A DNA stretch of 64,000 nt from Actinernus sp. WN-2022. Lineage: Eukaryota; Cnidaria; Anthozoa; Actiniaria; Actinernidae. Where the stretch lies: the NCBI GenBank assembly GCA_030867875.1, contig JAOWCC010001634.1, forward strand, positions 33,437,867-33,501,866, read 5' to 3'. The position numbers were made by a program, and so were the translations under genes. Of this stretch, positions 1 through 11,778 are shown piece after piece. Position 1 is the first letter of the stretch. Each line of letters opens with the position of its first letter. The notes below the pieces were generated by a model, which saw only the letters and a program-made list of their open reading frames with translations, was not told where the DNA came from and searched no databases.

Positions 1-10
1 GAGAGCATAG

Positions 11-1611
11 ATGGATCAGCACATTGCAAAGAGTGGGGAAGCCAACAACCACGTAGGGCATAATCACAGTGTCAGTGTGCCAACAAATCTAAGGAAAGCC
101 AAAACGTTTCTGGAGAATGAATATTTAGAAAACATTACAGTTAACAGTAATAATGACCACTTTTTTGTGAAAGGACAATGTTATCACAGCTTTAGAAAAA
201 ACGAACCGCCTCATTCTTTAAAGATGGCCTTGTGTCTGGTGACTGGAAATGTTGGAAATGCCACATGCTCCTGTGTGGCCGGTAAAGTGGGGTTCTGCAA
301 CCACGTCTTAGCCCTCATGTTTATGTTTTGTAAACTGTCTTTGTATAATTGCAAGGATGTTAGTGATCTGTCTCAACAAAGAGACACTGAAACCACAAAA
401 GCATGTACTTCATCTCTTCAAGTCTGGCATCACAGGGGAAGGGCAGGCAGTAAGATTCGGCCACAGCCAGTAATGGAAGTAACTGTGTCTAAAACAAAAT
501 TAGATGAAGTAAGATCAAGAGATGGTGTCAAAAGTTTACTGTATGAAGCTAGAAGAACTGCTAAGCCTGATTATGTAAAGCAAATGGAACTGAAATCTAC
601 TTTAAGCAACATAAACAATACGATGGGTTTGGTACAGGTGTTAAATGTTCCCACAAGTGATGACCACGTCTGCTTTAAAGATACCAAATTTGGAAAAAGT
701 GCAGTAGGCTCATATATTCAAGTTACCAGCTTGCATTTACTGAAGCAAATTTCAAAGTAAATTGTAACATTGATTCAGTTCCTAGAGCAACAGTGCCCTC
801 TCCCCCCAACACAGCTGTAAATCATCCTAAGTTCCCTTTGCAAAGAGATGAATTATATAAACAGCCTGAAGTGCTAACAAATATAGAAAAGGAACTATTG
901 GAACACTTGTCTCTAAATGAGGATACGATCAATGAAATTGAGAAAGCCACCAGGGGGCAGTCACAATCTGAAGAGTGGAAGGCACAAAGACGACTCAGGA
1001 TTACTGCTTCAAATTTTGGTAAAGTTTCTAGGAGGCAGAGAAACCATGAAAATGTTGTCAGGAGTATGTTACAACCCAAACAGTTCTCTTCCAGGGCCAC
1101 ATCACATGGCCTCAAATATGAGCCAATTGCACTTAGGGAGTATGAAAAATATATATTCAGTATAAGGAGGCCAATGACTATCCTTAGGAGTGGCTTTGTG
1201 GTGAGTCTGGATTGTCCTATTCTTGGTTGCTCACCTGATGGCAAGGTCATTGATATAGGATGTAGCCAGCCCTATGGATTAGCCGAGGTCAAGTGTCCTG
1301 AGACAAAGTTTTTGGTTAGTCCCTTAGAAGCATGTACTGACCCTGGCTTTTTTTTGGAGGACACTGGTGGTATGCCAAGGCTAAAAAAGAGTCATATCTA
1401 TTATGATCAAGTGCAGGGGCAAATGGGAGTCACTGGTGACAGGTGGTGTGACTTTATTACTTATACACACATGGGAATGAGCATTGAGAGAATTGTTTTG
1501 GACACATTTTACTGGAGCACACTGAGAAAGAAGCTCTGTTCCTACTATTTCAATTATTTTAGTTGTTTAGCTGCAGCAGAGTACACTAGAAGTCTACATG
1601 TAGCAGCCTAA
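11..1611 (+). CDS. SWIM zinc finger plus YqaJ-type nuclease protein, one apparent frameshift
   Basis: The first open segment (11-760, 249 residues) contains a SWIM-type zinc finger with the CxC-x7-CxH spacing at Cys86, Cys88, Cys96 and His98. The second segment (open from about 730, ending 1611) carries a YqaJ-type PD-(D/E)XK nuclease domain. Numbering from Val1 at 793, it has the W62...RITASNFG entry motif, Glu110 in HGLKYEP, Asp149 in CSPDG and the Glu165-Val-Lys167 pair. These are the expected metal-binding and catalytic residues. Near 712-730 the reading frame shifts by one base. The plus frame beyond it continues cleanly as SYQLAFTEANFKV, so the two halves look like one protein of about 530 residues missing one base. 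It may begin before the window, since the Met at 11 is simply the first seen. The role is probably a DNA nuclease encoded by a transposon. It could instead be a host-domesticated copy. Confidence 0.75.
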
Positions 1612-2500
1612 ATACAGCAATAATAGTCACAACCACAGTGTCTTGCATGATAATACAGTACAGCGTAGTGGTCAGCTATTTTTGGTATAACCATTATTCA
1701 GTAAAACAAAAACAAAACAGGGGCATAGCCAGAGGGGAGCCCGGTCCCCCCCTTTCGTAAAAAAAAAACGCAACTGAAAAGTAGCGACACAGTAATTAAT
1801 GCACCTAAAAAGCTAAGTGATTTACTGGGAGCCAGTGAACAATGCAACAGTCTTACTGGAAAAGGTTGGTGACTGAAAACTGAGATGTACCTCAATAAAT
1901 GATTGGAGAGGTGAGGGGAGGATGTAGTGATGATTGGTGGAGTGCCCCACCCCCTGTATGCAAAATGCGAGCTATTCCCCTGACAGAAGCATGCAAACCA
2001 CTGTGTTTGTGGGAAATTCTTTAACAAATTAGAAAATGAAGTTAATAATGAACAGAAGTTTGTTTGTTTCGGTCACTAAAGTTGCATGTAATTTACAACG
2101 TATTATCACAGTAACCCATGCCATCATGCATGGACAGTCCTTTCAACACAACTGCTGATGTGCATGTAATTTCTAAACCTCTAGAACCTGCAAGAGATAC
2201 AGTTTAAGTTGTCCTACCATATATAATACATGTACATGGCTGTAAGTATGCAGCAGCCTAGCTGGCATTGAATTTGCATGAGTATGGATAATTATTTGTA
2301 CTTGTACTTATAGTGCAATCATATACATGTATCTGTTCAACCAGAAATCAAAATATATTTGTTGTGTCCTGTCCTGTCTAGAATCTCAAATTGTAATTCC
2401 ATTTGCTGACATACATGTAGCAATTTGGACTTTTAATGCAACCAGGATGTCAACCAGTTGTTTGTAATTCCCAAAAGAAATATAGACATATATCGCTTGA
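1612..2500. other. Non-coding spacer between convergent transposon genes
   Basis: No credible gene. At about 1718-1760 there is a G-rich then C-rich stretch beginning GGGGCATAGCCAGAGGGG, which resembles the end of an unrelated small DNA transposon but has no visible partner. The rest is AT-rich and holds no recognisable element. Confidence 0.5.
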
Positions 2501-3719
2501 CTAAGCAGTAATGATAGGGTCTTGGCAATTGCAAAGGAAAGAGCAAACTGCCCACATTTGATTTATGAGACCAAACTGAGATAAAGGAATTAACCCATCC
2601 CATATGTGGAAGTTCTTCACTTTGTTTATTGCTCTTTCAATGTGGATCCTTACTGAAGCAATTGATTGAGTTGCAACTACATCTTCAGGTGGCATTTGGC
2701 TGTTTGAACCTAGAAATGGAGGTATATTCAGTGTTACACCAACAGATAAAAGATCAGAAATCGTAAATCCTTTATCTGCCATAATACTGTCATTGTCATC
2801 AAAGGGTAAATCCAACAGGCCACTGCGTTGTACTAATTCTCGATCAGAAATACTGCCGGTATATAACTGACTAATAAATGTTATTGCTCCCCCAGGAGAG
2901 ATTCCAAGAAGACCTTTCAGTGTTACATGATTTTTGTAAGCACTAAATAGTTCACTATTTAGCAAAAGGCTGCTGGGCATTGAGCACTTTACCTCGGTGC
3001 AGTCTATTATGATCCTTGTGTTTGAGTATTTCTCTTTAAAAGCCATGGGCATTGAAGCATCCACTTCTTTCCGGGTAGGCCATAGATTGAGCTGACCAAA
3101 TTTTAAATACATGAAGTTGATCCAAGAAATCAATATGCGGCTGACTGTAGCCTGACATACATTAAATAAATGAGCAAGGTGGAGTTCATTGAATCCTTGT
3201 CGCAGACGACACAATACCATAAAATATTCATTATCCGTTCTGAACTTCCGTTGTCAAGAAATTCATATACAGGGTCAAGAAATTCATATACAGCAAGCAA
3301 TGCTTCGTAGCTTGGAAATCCTGTGTAGAAACTAATCATCTTGCTGTCATTCTTGAATCTTTCAAGTGAAAATACCACTCGTTGCAAATTTTCTTCCGAT
3401 TCTTTGGTTTGCAGCTGAAGAGAGGTCTTATGCGACTTTATTTCGGCCTCTAAATCTAATACTTTTTCAAGTTCACTAATATTGGTGTCGGTTTGTGAGC
3501 CACGGTGCTCTTGAGTGTTGCTGTTCACTATTACAATATCTCCAACCTGACCAGAAGTAGAGTCATAGGCATTGTCAGTAGATGTGTTTACAAATATAAC
3601 ATGTGTACTAGCTGGCTTCAATATTTGCTTTGTCGCTTTTCTTCTTTTTTTTCGGCGATAACCCTTCTCTTCTACTGGGAAGCTGTCGTTTAGTTTTTGT
3701 GGCCTCTTTCCACTGGAAA
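2501..3719 (-). CDS. DDE_Tnp_4-type transposase with helix-turn-helix, one apparent frameshift
   Basis: The protein reads from about 3719 down to 2501 in two overlapping frames. The upstream part (3621-3225 and further 5' in frame to about 3719) has a basic KRRKATK region. A coiled-coil segment with repeated Glu/Leu and an FYTGFPSYEALLAVYEFL motif follow, as seen before the HTH in this family. The downstream 239-residue frame holds the helix-turn-helix (RLRQGFNELHLAHLF, VSRIL) and a DDE core. The candidate catalytic residues are Asp73 (IIIDCTEV), Asp149 (IMADKGF) and Glu195 (RIHIERAINK), with SDREL in between. The frames meet at an A4 run (3221-3224), where one extra base would join them. A pyrimidine tract ending in CAG just before 3719 could be a splice acceptor for a 5' exon that I cannot find. 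A 20-bp direct repeat duplicates the peptide VYEFLD. Confidence 0.75.
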
Positions 3720-3836
3720 AAGGAAGGAACGGCGCCCTCTTTTGGATAAATTCGACCCGCTAAACTTTTAGTTTAGTCATCTGGTTTAAAATGGAGTGAG
3801 CACACCTTTGTCTCTTTCTTTAGTTCAAATTATTTA

Positions 3837-4480
3837 TATTGGAATGGGTTGTTTACCTGAATCAATCGGTAACCAGTGTAAGCCTTTAAGGACAGGTGTG
3901 ATATGATCATAGCGTTTGACTCCAGTGATAAGACGTGCAGCTGTATTTTGGACACATTGCAGTTTATCTTTTTCGTATTTTGGTAGACCGTATAGAAGGC
4001 TGTTACAATAGTCCAAGGGTGAGATAATAAAGGCATTTACTAGTACTTTAAGGTTATCTTGGGAAAGATATTTCCGTATGCGCCCAATAGCCCTTATAGA
4101 TAAAATAGCTTTTTTACAGATTTCATTAACATGCTGGGTAAAGTTTAAGTTCTTGTCTAACGTAACTCCAAGATTGCATACTTTATCAGTACGATGGTGG
4201 TGTTGGTGAATCAGAAAATCCGAATAGTAGGGTTTTTCATAAAGCGAGATGTAAAATGAATAACTTCTGTTTTCCCTGCGTTACATAGTAGCATGTTTTG
4301 AGTGTTCCATGACTTCTACGCAGCTGCGAAGAGTGTCAAGTGCAGTAGATTGATTATTTGGATTTATAGCAATGTATAGTTGTGTATCATCAGCATAGAA
4401 CATGCAGTTTAAGTTATGATGACAAATTGTGTAAACAGGAGAGGTCCAAGTGGTTGCCGGTGAGATGTGCCGGTGAGCTG
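3837..4480 (-). pseudogene. LINE reverse-transcriptase C-terminal fragment
   Basis: Two minus-strand frames carry typical non-LTR reverse transcriptase pieces. YADDTQLYIAINPNN (near 4350-4400) is the catalytic YADD box. The peptide from 4016 (DYCNSLLYGLPKYEKDKLQ, then TAARLITG and HWLPI) is the familiar post-RT region of CR1/L2-like elements. Frame breaks near 4200-4280 separate them. The element is truncated on both sides, with no endonuclease visible. It is a dead fragment lying just outside the DNA transposon. Confidence 0.75.
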
Positions 4481-6070
4481 TGCTGGAAGCGTTCAATCAT
4501 GTTTTCAGTTTTCCATACATTGTCTGTAAATTTTCCCGCCGACTTTGACTCGTTTTTACTCGGGTTTCCGAGCCAACTTTTCTTCATATAAACAGGGCCT
4601 TAGACGGTCTGAAGGATGGAAGTTCCCAACCGAAATTATTTTTTGTCACCCCGAAATTGCTGTGGGAAGTAAGGAGTGCAGAAGTATGTTCCTGCACAGC
4701 ACTTACCAAGAAAGAGTCGTGGTCGATGAAACCATTGCATTGTATACTCGTAAGTCATGTTCACGACACACGACATTTTACTGATAAGAAAACTCTTGTG
4801 GGAAATAACAACACAATATCGAGAGTTAATTGCAAATGCCAACACAACTTGTTTAAGCTGTTGGTGGATGTATAAATAAAACATATTGGTTCACTTTTTC
4901 ATGTGGTTGAGTGTTATCAATATAATAACATTACCCACTGAGGCTGCGTGTACCGACTATAATTTAAGTTATATAAAGCGAAAAACGTCTCCGGATACAT
5001 ATTGTTCTATTCTTTCCAGGGATTAGACAATAATACGAAGTGTTGCATACAATCACTATTGGTAAAAATGGACTTTTTAGGAAATACTCCTGCTAGGTAA
5101 TGTGTAGATATAATTATAATTTGAAATAGTGCAAACACAGGGAGCCCACACATAACGTTTGTATTTGATTTTAAAGGGAATGTATGAGGATTAAGTTAAA
5201 GGATCGGAGTATTGCAAACATATCAAACAATTTATTGAGAAAACTGTCGTTCCTGAGAGCTTCCTGTGATATTCCATATATGTTCAATACATCCCATATT
5301 TGGAAAGCAGGACGGATCGTCGAATACTAGAACACGTTCAGGAAGTGTAGCGAGCCGGCAGAAGAGAGGCGGATACAACATAGACTACAGGAAGTGCGAT
5401 TAAAAAAATCGAATTGTTATTTGAAAAGGATGAGCGTATGCCTCACTAGCATCTAATCAGGCCCAAATATTACTCTGAACGACAACAATTGTTTGAAATG
5501 AACATGCATATTTGAATGTAAAATAAACGTTAATTTACCTTATCTATTGTGGTTTGTCGTCCTGGTGGCTTAAAATGTCAAATCTTGGCGATTTATGAGG
5601 GTCTTGAGTTCATTGTTCCCTGTGGTGCAGAGCAGCAGTACCTGGCAGGCATCTAGATTGATAGGAATCTGTTGACCAACAATATGCCACCAGAACTAGG
5701 TGTTCATTAGTATAAATCTTGAATGTTTATTCAATGTAAACAGTACATACATTACTTGGATTAAACATATATAGCACCCCTGTCTACACAATAACTGTAG
5801 TAGTGCCCCCTCCCCCACAATTAAGCTGTAGTCAGTACATATACTAACTTCTTAAACTTTTATAAAACCTTAACATGTAGAAACTCTTACAAAAGTCACT
5901 TCAGTTTGTTTACCATGCCATTATCTCCAGGTATCAAGAAATATAAACACTATCTTTCCAAAATTGTATATTTAAAGTACACAAGCACAATGTACCAAAA
6001 ATTGCAGGAACAATTAGCAGCTTTGTAAAATACAATTTGTTGTTTTCAGTTCACTGGCTCATTGGTTTTT
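4481..6070. other. No gene recognised
   Basis: About 1.6 kb of AT-rich sequence. Short open frames on both strands overlap each other and show no motif, consistent codon pattern or repeats I can name. Confidence 0.4.
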
Positions 6071-6074
6071 GCCC

Positions 6075-8940
6075 AACCGGCTACAGGTTCCTCTACTCCT
6101 CTCCCAGAACTGACACTCGTGGTGGGGGAACTGGTCTGCTATTTAAGAAATCCTTAAGATAAGTAATCAGCCAAAAGGGAACTTCAAATCGTTCGAATAC
6201 ATGGATATTGTTTTGAATAATTCATCCCAAAATGTGAGGGTTGTTATTGTGTATCGGCCACCTCCATCGGCGTCGAACGGACTCACCCCTCATATGTTTT
6301 TTGATGAATTCTCTACTCTCATTGAACAGTTGGCCATATATGACGGCAATATTTTGATAGTCGGTGATTTCAACTTTCACTTGGATATTACTAATGACGT
6401 ATAGCGCGACGCCTATGCTAGCAAATTTACCTCACTTCTCGACTCGTTTAATCTGACTCAGCACGTTCATGGACCGACGCATAATCATGGTCACACCTTG
6501 GATCTTGTGATAACTCGATCAAGTGAGAACATGGTCTCAGGCGTTAAAATCGACTCGTGCGATGTGTTTTCGGACCATAGTGCTGTCGCATTTCATTTAC
6601 ACATCAAGAAACCACATTATGAAAGGAAACATTTCATACAGAAATACACGGTCCATTGATTTCCAGCAGTTCTCTGAAGATTTTAGGAAATCATTGTTAC
6701 TCCTTGATTCGCCCAGCAATGTAGACAGTCTGGTTAGAAGCTACAACGATGTGTTAAAATCATTACTTGATGTTCATGCGCCTGAGAAAACAAAATGGGT
6801 AACTCTACGCTCGGCAGCTCCCTGGTTTTCTGAAGAAATTAATCTGGAGAAAATAATACGGAGGAGACTGGAACGCCGCTGGCGCATGCATGTCTAAATT
6901 TGCTTCTTATAAAGATCGTTATATAGAGCAATGCAATGTGGTCAAGGATATGATCACATCAGCTAAAGTTAACTACTATTTCGGCATAATAGATGCCCAT
7001 CAGGGTGACCAGCGAGTCCTTTTCCAGACTGTTGACAAGTTACTGCACAAGAAAGTAGAGCCGTGTTACCCGTCATGTCACTCTGATTACGAACTGGCTG
7101 AGAGGTTTGCTGATTATTTCACCAATAAGATTGTGAGTATTCGTAATAATCTCTCGGCTGATGCAGGTGCATGTGAGGTTGATTTTCCTGACTCAGCTTC
7201 ACTTTATTCTCGTGAGCTTTCTTGTTCATTTTGAGCAAGTAACAGTTGAGCATGTAGAACATCTCATATTAAGCATGTCAACTATTAAGTCCTGTTCTCT
7301 GGACCTAGTACCTGCAAGTGTACTAAAAGGCTGTTTACTAGATCTCCTGCCTGTCATCACCCAGATGATCAACATATCCTTCCAGACCGCGATCGTTCCT
7401 GAGGTCCATAAGGAGGCGCTGCTAGACCCTCGTCTTAAGAAGGCTGGCGCTGACTTTGAGGAGTTTAGTAATTTTCGACCTGTTTCGAATCTTATGTTTA
7501 CTTCTAAAGTGTCAGAAAAAGCTGTCGCAGTTCAGTTTGAAAATCATGTTGCTGTTAACAACCTGGGCGAGCAGTTTCAGTCAGCGTACAAGAGGTTACA
7601 CAGCACTGAGACTGCTCTACTTTGTGTTCAAAATGATATCTTAAGAGCTGTAGACGCAGATCGCTCAGTTATCTTAGTGTTATTAGATCTGTCTGCAGCG
7701 TTTGATACGGTAGACCACACTATATTATTACATAGGTTATCTAGCCGGTTTGGTGTAAAGGGCATGGCACTGTCTTGGTTTTATTCATATCTCACCAATA
7801 GAAAGCAGTTCGTTAAAGTACGCGAGGGGATGTCTTGAAGTCGCGATCTTTTATGTGGAGTACCCCAGGTTCGGTATTAGGCGCAATGCTCTATTTGCTA
7901 TATACCTCTCCTCTTGGGGATATTGTCAGGCATCATGGTATGCTTTTTCATTTTTATGCTGATGATATGCAAATTTATTTGTCCTTCGAGTCAACATCAG
8001 ATATACAGAAGGACGCCGCTGTACGTAACATCCAGGCATGCATTAGTGATATTAACAAGTGGATGTTAATCAACAAACTAAAGCTTAATAATGATAAGAC
8101 AGAGGTTCTAGTTATTAATGTGAAACACCGTCCACGCCCAGACTTAGATTTCCTGTTAGTTGGAAATGAGCGTGTCACACCATCAGCTCATGCTCGAAAT
8201 CTGGGCATTATATTTGATAACTCTATGTCATTAGAACGTCAGGTTGCTGCTATTTGTATGGGTGCTTTTTTCCATATTAGAAATATTGCTAGAATTAAGA
8301 AGTACTTATCGGAAGGTAGTATGAAAATCCTAGTTCATGCTTTTGTTACTTGTAAGCTAGACACTGGAAACTCGCTACTAAGTGGACTTCCGGGTTACTT
8401 AATTAAGAAACTGCAGTCAGTTTAAAATTGCGCCGCTCGCCTTATTGTTGGTGGTGGAAAGTATGATCATATTTCACCTGTTCTTCAGCGTCTCCACTGG
8501 CTACCCGTAGAAAAACGAATAACTTATTAGATATTACTTCTTACATATAAAGCTCTAAATAATCTGGCTCCTACCCACATTCGTAATATGGTAGAGTACT
8601 ATACTCCTCCTCGTAATCTTAGGTCTTCCAATAAGTTCCTTCTGACGAAGGTTCCTACAGTCAATTTAAAGAGCTATGGAGAAAGGGCTTTTTCTGTTAT
8701 TGCGCCAAAACTGTGGAATTTGTTGCCACTTACTATTAAGTTATGCCCCTCGGTGGGAGTCTTCAAAGCTAAGTTAAAAGCATATTTATTTAAGGAAAGT
8801 TTTTATTAGTTTAGTTATTGCTTAGATCGTAAGATTTTATAGTTCTTGTAAATTAACTTGCCTGTGTTCCAGCTATGCAAAGCGCCTTTGGACGTTTAGG
8901 ATTAAGGCGCTATATAAATGTAGAATTATTATTATTATTA
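6075..8940 (+). mobile_element. Degraded CR1/L2-like LINE with endonuclease and reverse transcriptase
   Basis: Broken plus-strand frames follow the order of a LINE ORF2. First come endonuclease pieces: TRGGGTGLLFKKS near 6115, VIVYRPPPSA, then ILIVGDFNFHLD near 6360. The reverse transcriptase follows, with DLSAAFDTVDHTILL near 7690, FYADDMQIYLSF near 7955 and TPSAHARNLGIIFD near 8180. The C-terminal tail contains APKLWNLLPLTIK near 8705. Stops and frameshifts interrupt it at about 6170, 6403, 6897, 7234, 7838, 8425 and 8530. The 3' end is sharp: GCGCTATATAAATGTAG followed by an ATT microsatellite tail (8922-8940), the usual 3' signature of this LINE group. The 5' end is truncated inside the endonuclease. 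It is inactive as written. Confidence 0.85.
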
Positions 8941-9217
8941 CTTAGACTTACAACTTCTTTTTAATTTGGTTTCTGATTGGTTTACACATCCAAATAGCTT
9001 TGGTTGGAGTAGTGACCAATATGTCTTGTAGACCAGCATTTTTGTATTAATATGCATTGTACCTCATTTGTGTATAGGGGATATGACTTCAGACCCAGTT
9101 ATAGTAGGCTAGAATGCATCATTTGCTGGTTTTCCCCAGCTGTCCAATGGTGGCTCTCACAGCAACACCAACTAAACTTGGGCATGCGCAGTAATTTTTT
9201 TTCTTCGATGAAACAAG

Positions 9218-9884
9218 ATGGCGTCAAACGTACAGATGTCAGCTGAAAAGGGAAACAAAAAGGAAAGGTTTCGGTGGGATAAAAATGGCAAAATCGAAAA
9301 TGTAATCGGATGCCCGGCTACTTATATAGCAAAGATGGAGAACAGCAATAATGATTTTAATGCGGATAAAGTGAAGCAGTTATATGAACACGAACCGACT
9401 TTCTTTGGGCCACCTATAATCCTGGTCAAATGTCTTTGGGACACACAACTTCTAACGTAGTGATGACCAATTGCCTACACTCAGTATCCGAGTAGTACGT
9501 TGTCACAATCCACCCCTCCCCCAGACAATGTTGGGATATTGGGTCATTGAACAGGTTGAATTGGGGGAGGAGGATAACAAATCTGAAAAGTCGCAAATTC
9601 TCCAAAACATTACTGTGTCCCAGATTGTAGCGTTACACCATCACCAGCACCAGAACTTGACGATGAACAGGAGAAAGCTGATATCCAGAAGCGACAACAA
9701 AAATGACAAGGAGCTCATTAACAAAGGGTATACTCGCATTCAAGAGAAGCTGAAGGAAATAAGACAGCTGTTTGCGAATGCTGTTACTACTGGTTCTAGA
9801 AGCGGCAATGGCAAAATCGTGTTGGAATTTTTTGATCAGCTAAAGCAGATCTGGGGTGGAAGCCCATCTACAGAGACATCTTGA
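9218..9884 (+). pseudogene. Broken small gene, Myb/SANT-like family of unknown function
   Basis: A start in good context (caagATGGCG) opens an 80-residue frame with IENVIGCPATYIAKME, DFNADKVKQLYEHEP and TFFGPP. After a frame change and some non-matching sequence, a second frame has ELINKGYTRIQEKLKEIRQ, then SGNGKIVLEFFDQ and QIWGGSPSTE, ending at 9884. I recognise these blocks as N- and C-terminal pieces of a short cnidarian protein family often found in transposon-rich DNA. Its members begin with a Myb/SANT-like segment and end with the IWGGSPATE-type motif. The biochemical role is unknown to me. An A5 run at 9699-9703 marks one frame change, since PELDDEQEKADIQKRQQ lies in the other frame upstream. 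Part of the middle appears lost. It lies 260 bases after the LINE tail. Confidence 0.5.
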
Positions 9885-10139
9885 TAAGAGTTCTCCCGCG
9901 CAATTTCAATTGAGCCCGGGCTGAAATTTGCCATGTAATTGTTTCTGATGCCGCAATAAAATATACAATTATGAAAAATACATACACGCGCTACTGTACA
10001 ATGAACCGAAAAATAATTAATACTGAGGCCAAACCCCAAAGTCTGATAATAAATTACTTATATTATTGTTCTTTGTATGATTGTTGTTCTTTGTATTATT
10101 GTTGTTCTTCGAAATATTATTGTCCTTTGTATTAAGCGG
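9885..10139. repeat. Spacer with short TTGTTCTTTGTAT minisatellite
   Basis: No gene. From about 10,055 to 10,135 an imperfect 15-21-base motif (TTATTGTTCTTTGTAT and variants) occurs four times in tandem. It would translate on the minus strand into the Asn/Lys-rich tail of a spurious frame. Confidence 0.6.
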
Positions 10140-10226
10140 AGACAGGAACCTGTTAATTGCGGTTACTCCTGAAAGAGTGTTTATAACACTGAGTGGAATT
10201 ACCATTTCCCAGGAAAAGCTTTCCAC
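10140..10226 (-). pseudogene. N-terminal scrap of the local GPCR gene
   Basis: On the minus strand the peptide SFSWEMVIPLSVINTLSGV matches the start of the two full receptors downstream (LSREMAISFSVINAFSAVS) at EM, I, SVIN, S and V. After about 30 residues it runs into unrelated repeat sequence. Together with the duplicated flank that follows at 10,774, it suggests a third, mostly deleted copy of the receptor locus on the left of unit 1. The match is short, so this remains tentative. Confidence 0.45.
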
Positions 10227-10355
10227 CGTTATGAAATAAAAATTGACACATTTTCAATGCCATATCTGTACAAGGATTGAAAAAAATGAAACACGTTCAG
10301 ATGTGAAGAAAATACAGATAGAAATCTAATAATGACTTGTTTCAGTGTTGTTTTT

Positions 10356-10773
10356 AATAGACCATTTTCTCAAGTATGCGCACGCAACAGGCTTGACGGG
10401 CCGGTAAATACTTCACGTGGGAATCACGTAGTGGTTTCCTATAACCCTCCCTATTATTTCAACCAATACTAAATCCAAGCTTTTTGCTCTGACGAAGGGC
10501 TAACGCTCGAAACGTCAGCTGCTACTTGCTTTCCACGGCGGTTAACATACCTCAATCGACTTTAGTTGATTACATACCAGTCTAAATCCAAGCTGCCTAC
10601 ATGAAGTATTTCTTGGCGGGCCGTGAGTTTTGTTAACTTTTGTTAGACTCGTTCTGATGCGACAGCCTTTGTTATTCAAATTATCGGCTATTGTTCAACA
10701 ATTGGCGGCTATTGTTCAAAAAGCGATTTGGCGGGCCAATATTGCGTGCGCATACCTGAGAAAATGGTCTATT
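10356..10773. mobile_element. MITE with about 35-bp terminal inverted repeats
   Basis: AATAGACCATTTTCTCA at 10,356 is mirrored at 10,757-10,773. The two ends match over the first 32 bases with one mismatch (CAAGTATGCG versus CAGGTATGCG), then more loosely. There is no transposase inside. The interior contains GACGAAGGGCTAACGCTCGA, a motif I associate with repeats scattered through cnidarian genomes. Target duplication is unclear. It sits exactly at the left boundary of duplication unit 1. Confidence 0.75.
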
Positions 10774-11778
10774 GTCTTTACTTGCTTAATAATGAAACGT
10801 TCACTGATTGGGTTGCATTTTGTGTGTTTATAAGTGCAAGTAGCGCCATAACACTCCATTAACTCTTTTTGCCCCAAATTCTATTTCTGATATATTTCAG
10901 TTATCTAAATTTGTTTTCATCGAGCGGCTGAGGAGCAGCAATTAAACTAGAAAAAAGCTACCCGAATTGGGGGACTGTTTCATCTTGTGATGTCACAATG
11001 GAAACTTAGTACGGGATTTTATTGTGGTAGTTCTCTCTTGGGAGGGAGTTGATTCATCTTATGACGTCACAGGATCTGCGAAAAGTAATCAAAATTGAAA
11101 TGTTACAAAATTTGCAAGATTAATACCTTTTTGTGGATGAGAAACAAACACAATAGTACAATTATTATTTTTAGCATGATACTTGCACTCATGATACTTG
11201 CACTTTAAACTCACTGGTACTGAATTATTGAAATTCAGTACCACATTCAGGGCGCATACTGCTCCTTTATTCGCCCGTTCGAATATAGTGACATCTTTAA
11301 ACTTAACTCATTTCAAACCGGTAAATTTATGTTCTCATACCACCATCAACTGTTGCCTCAGTCTTTTCACCATTTATTTACAACAAATGATCAAGTGCAC
11401 AACTATAACACCAGATTGGCATCTAATTATCGACCTCATGCATGTCGTACCAATATTAAGCAATTTACTATTTTATACCAAGGCCCAAAAGTGTGGAACT
11501 CGCTGCCCTCTTCTGTCACAAATTCCACTACCCTAACTTGCTTCAAAAAAGGACTGTTCAATTTTTTACAAAGATATATATATATATCTTTTTTTCTGTT
11601 GTTACATACTGAATCGGTCATGACGCGCCTACGCTGTCCTTTTATTTATTTTTTTATACTATCTCGAGGAGGCCTCCTCGCTACAAGCCTGATGGTTTCC
11701 TGAGGCCTCCTCGCCGCTATATCAATTGTATCATGTATTCTCGAACTCCAATTCTTTACATATCATTATATATATATA

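Larger units (their letters stand above)
1..3780. mobile_element. Two-gene DNA transposon, probably ISL2EU-like (left end outside window)
   Basis: A SWIM/YqaJ nuclease gene on the plus strand (11-1611) converges on a DDE transposase gene on the minus strand (2501-3719). They are separated by about 0.9 kb without coding sequence. From my knowledge of the ISL2EU group, its autonomous members pair exactly these two proteins, so I read them as one element. The left terminus lies before position 1, so inverted repeats and target duplication cannot be compared. The right boundary near 3780 is only a guess, placed where the LINE fragment begins. The alternative is two unrelated genes lying side by side. 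Confidence 0.6.

Noticed and set aside
822..1250. 142-codon minus-strand frame opposite the YqaJ gene
   Set aside because: It is the antisense shadow of a clearly motif-bearing nuclease domain and has no motif of its own.
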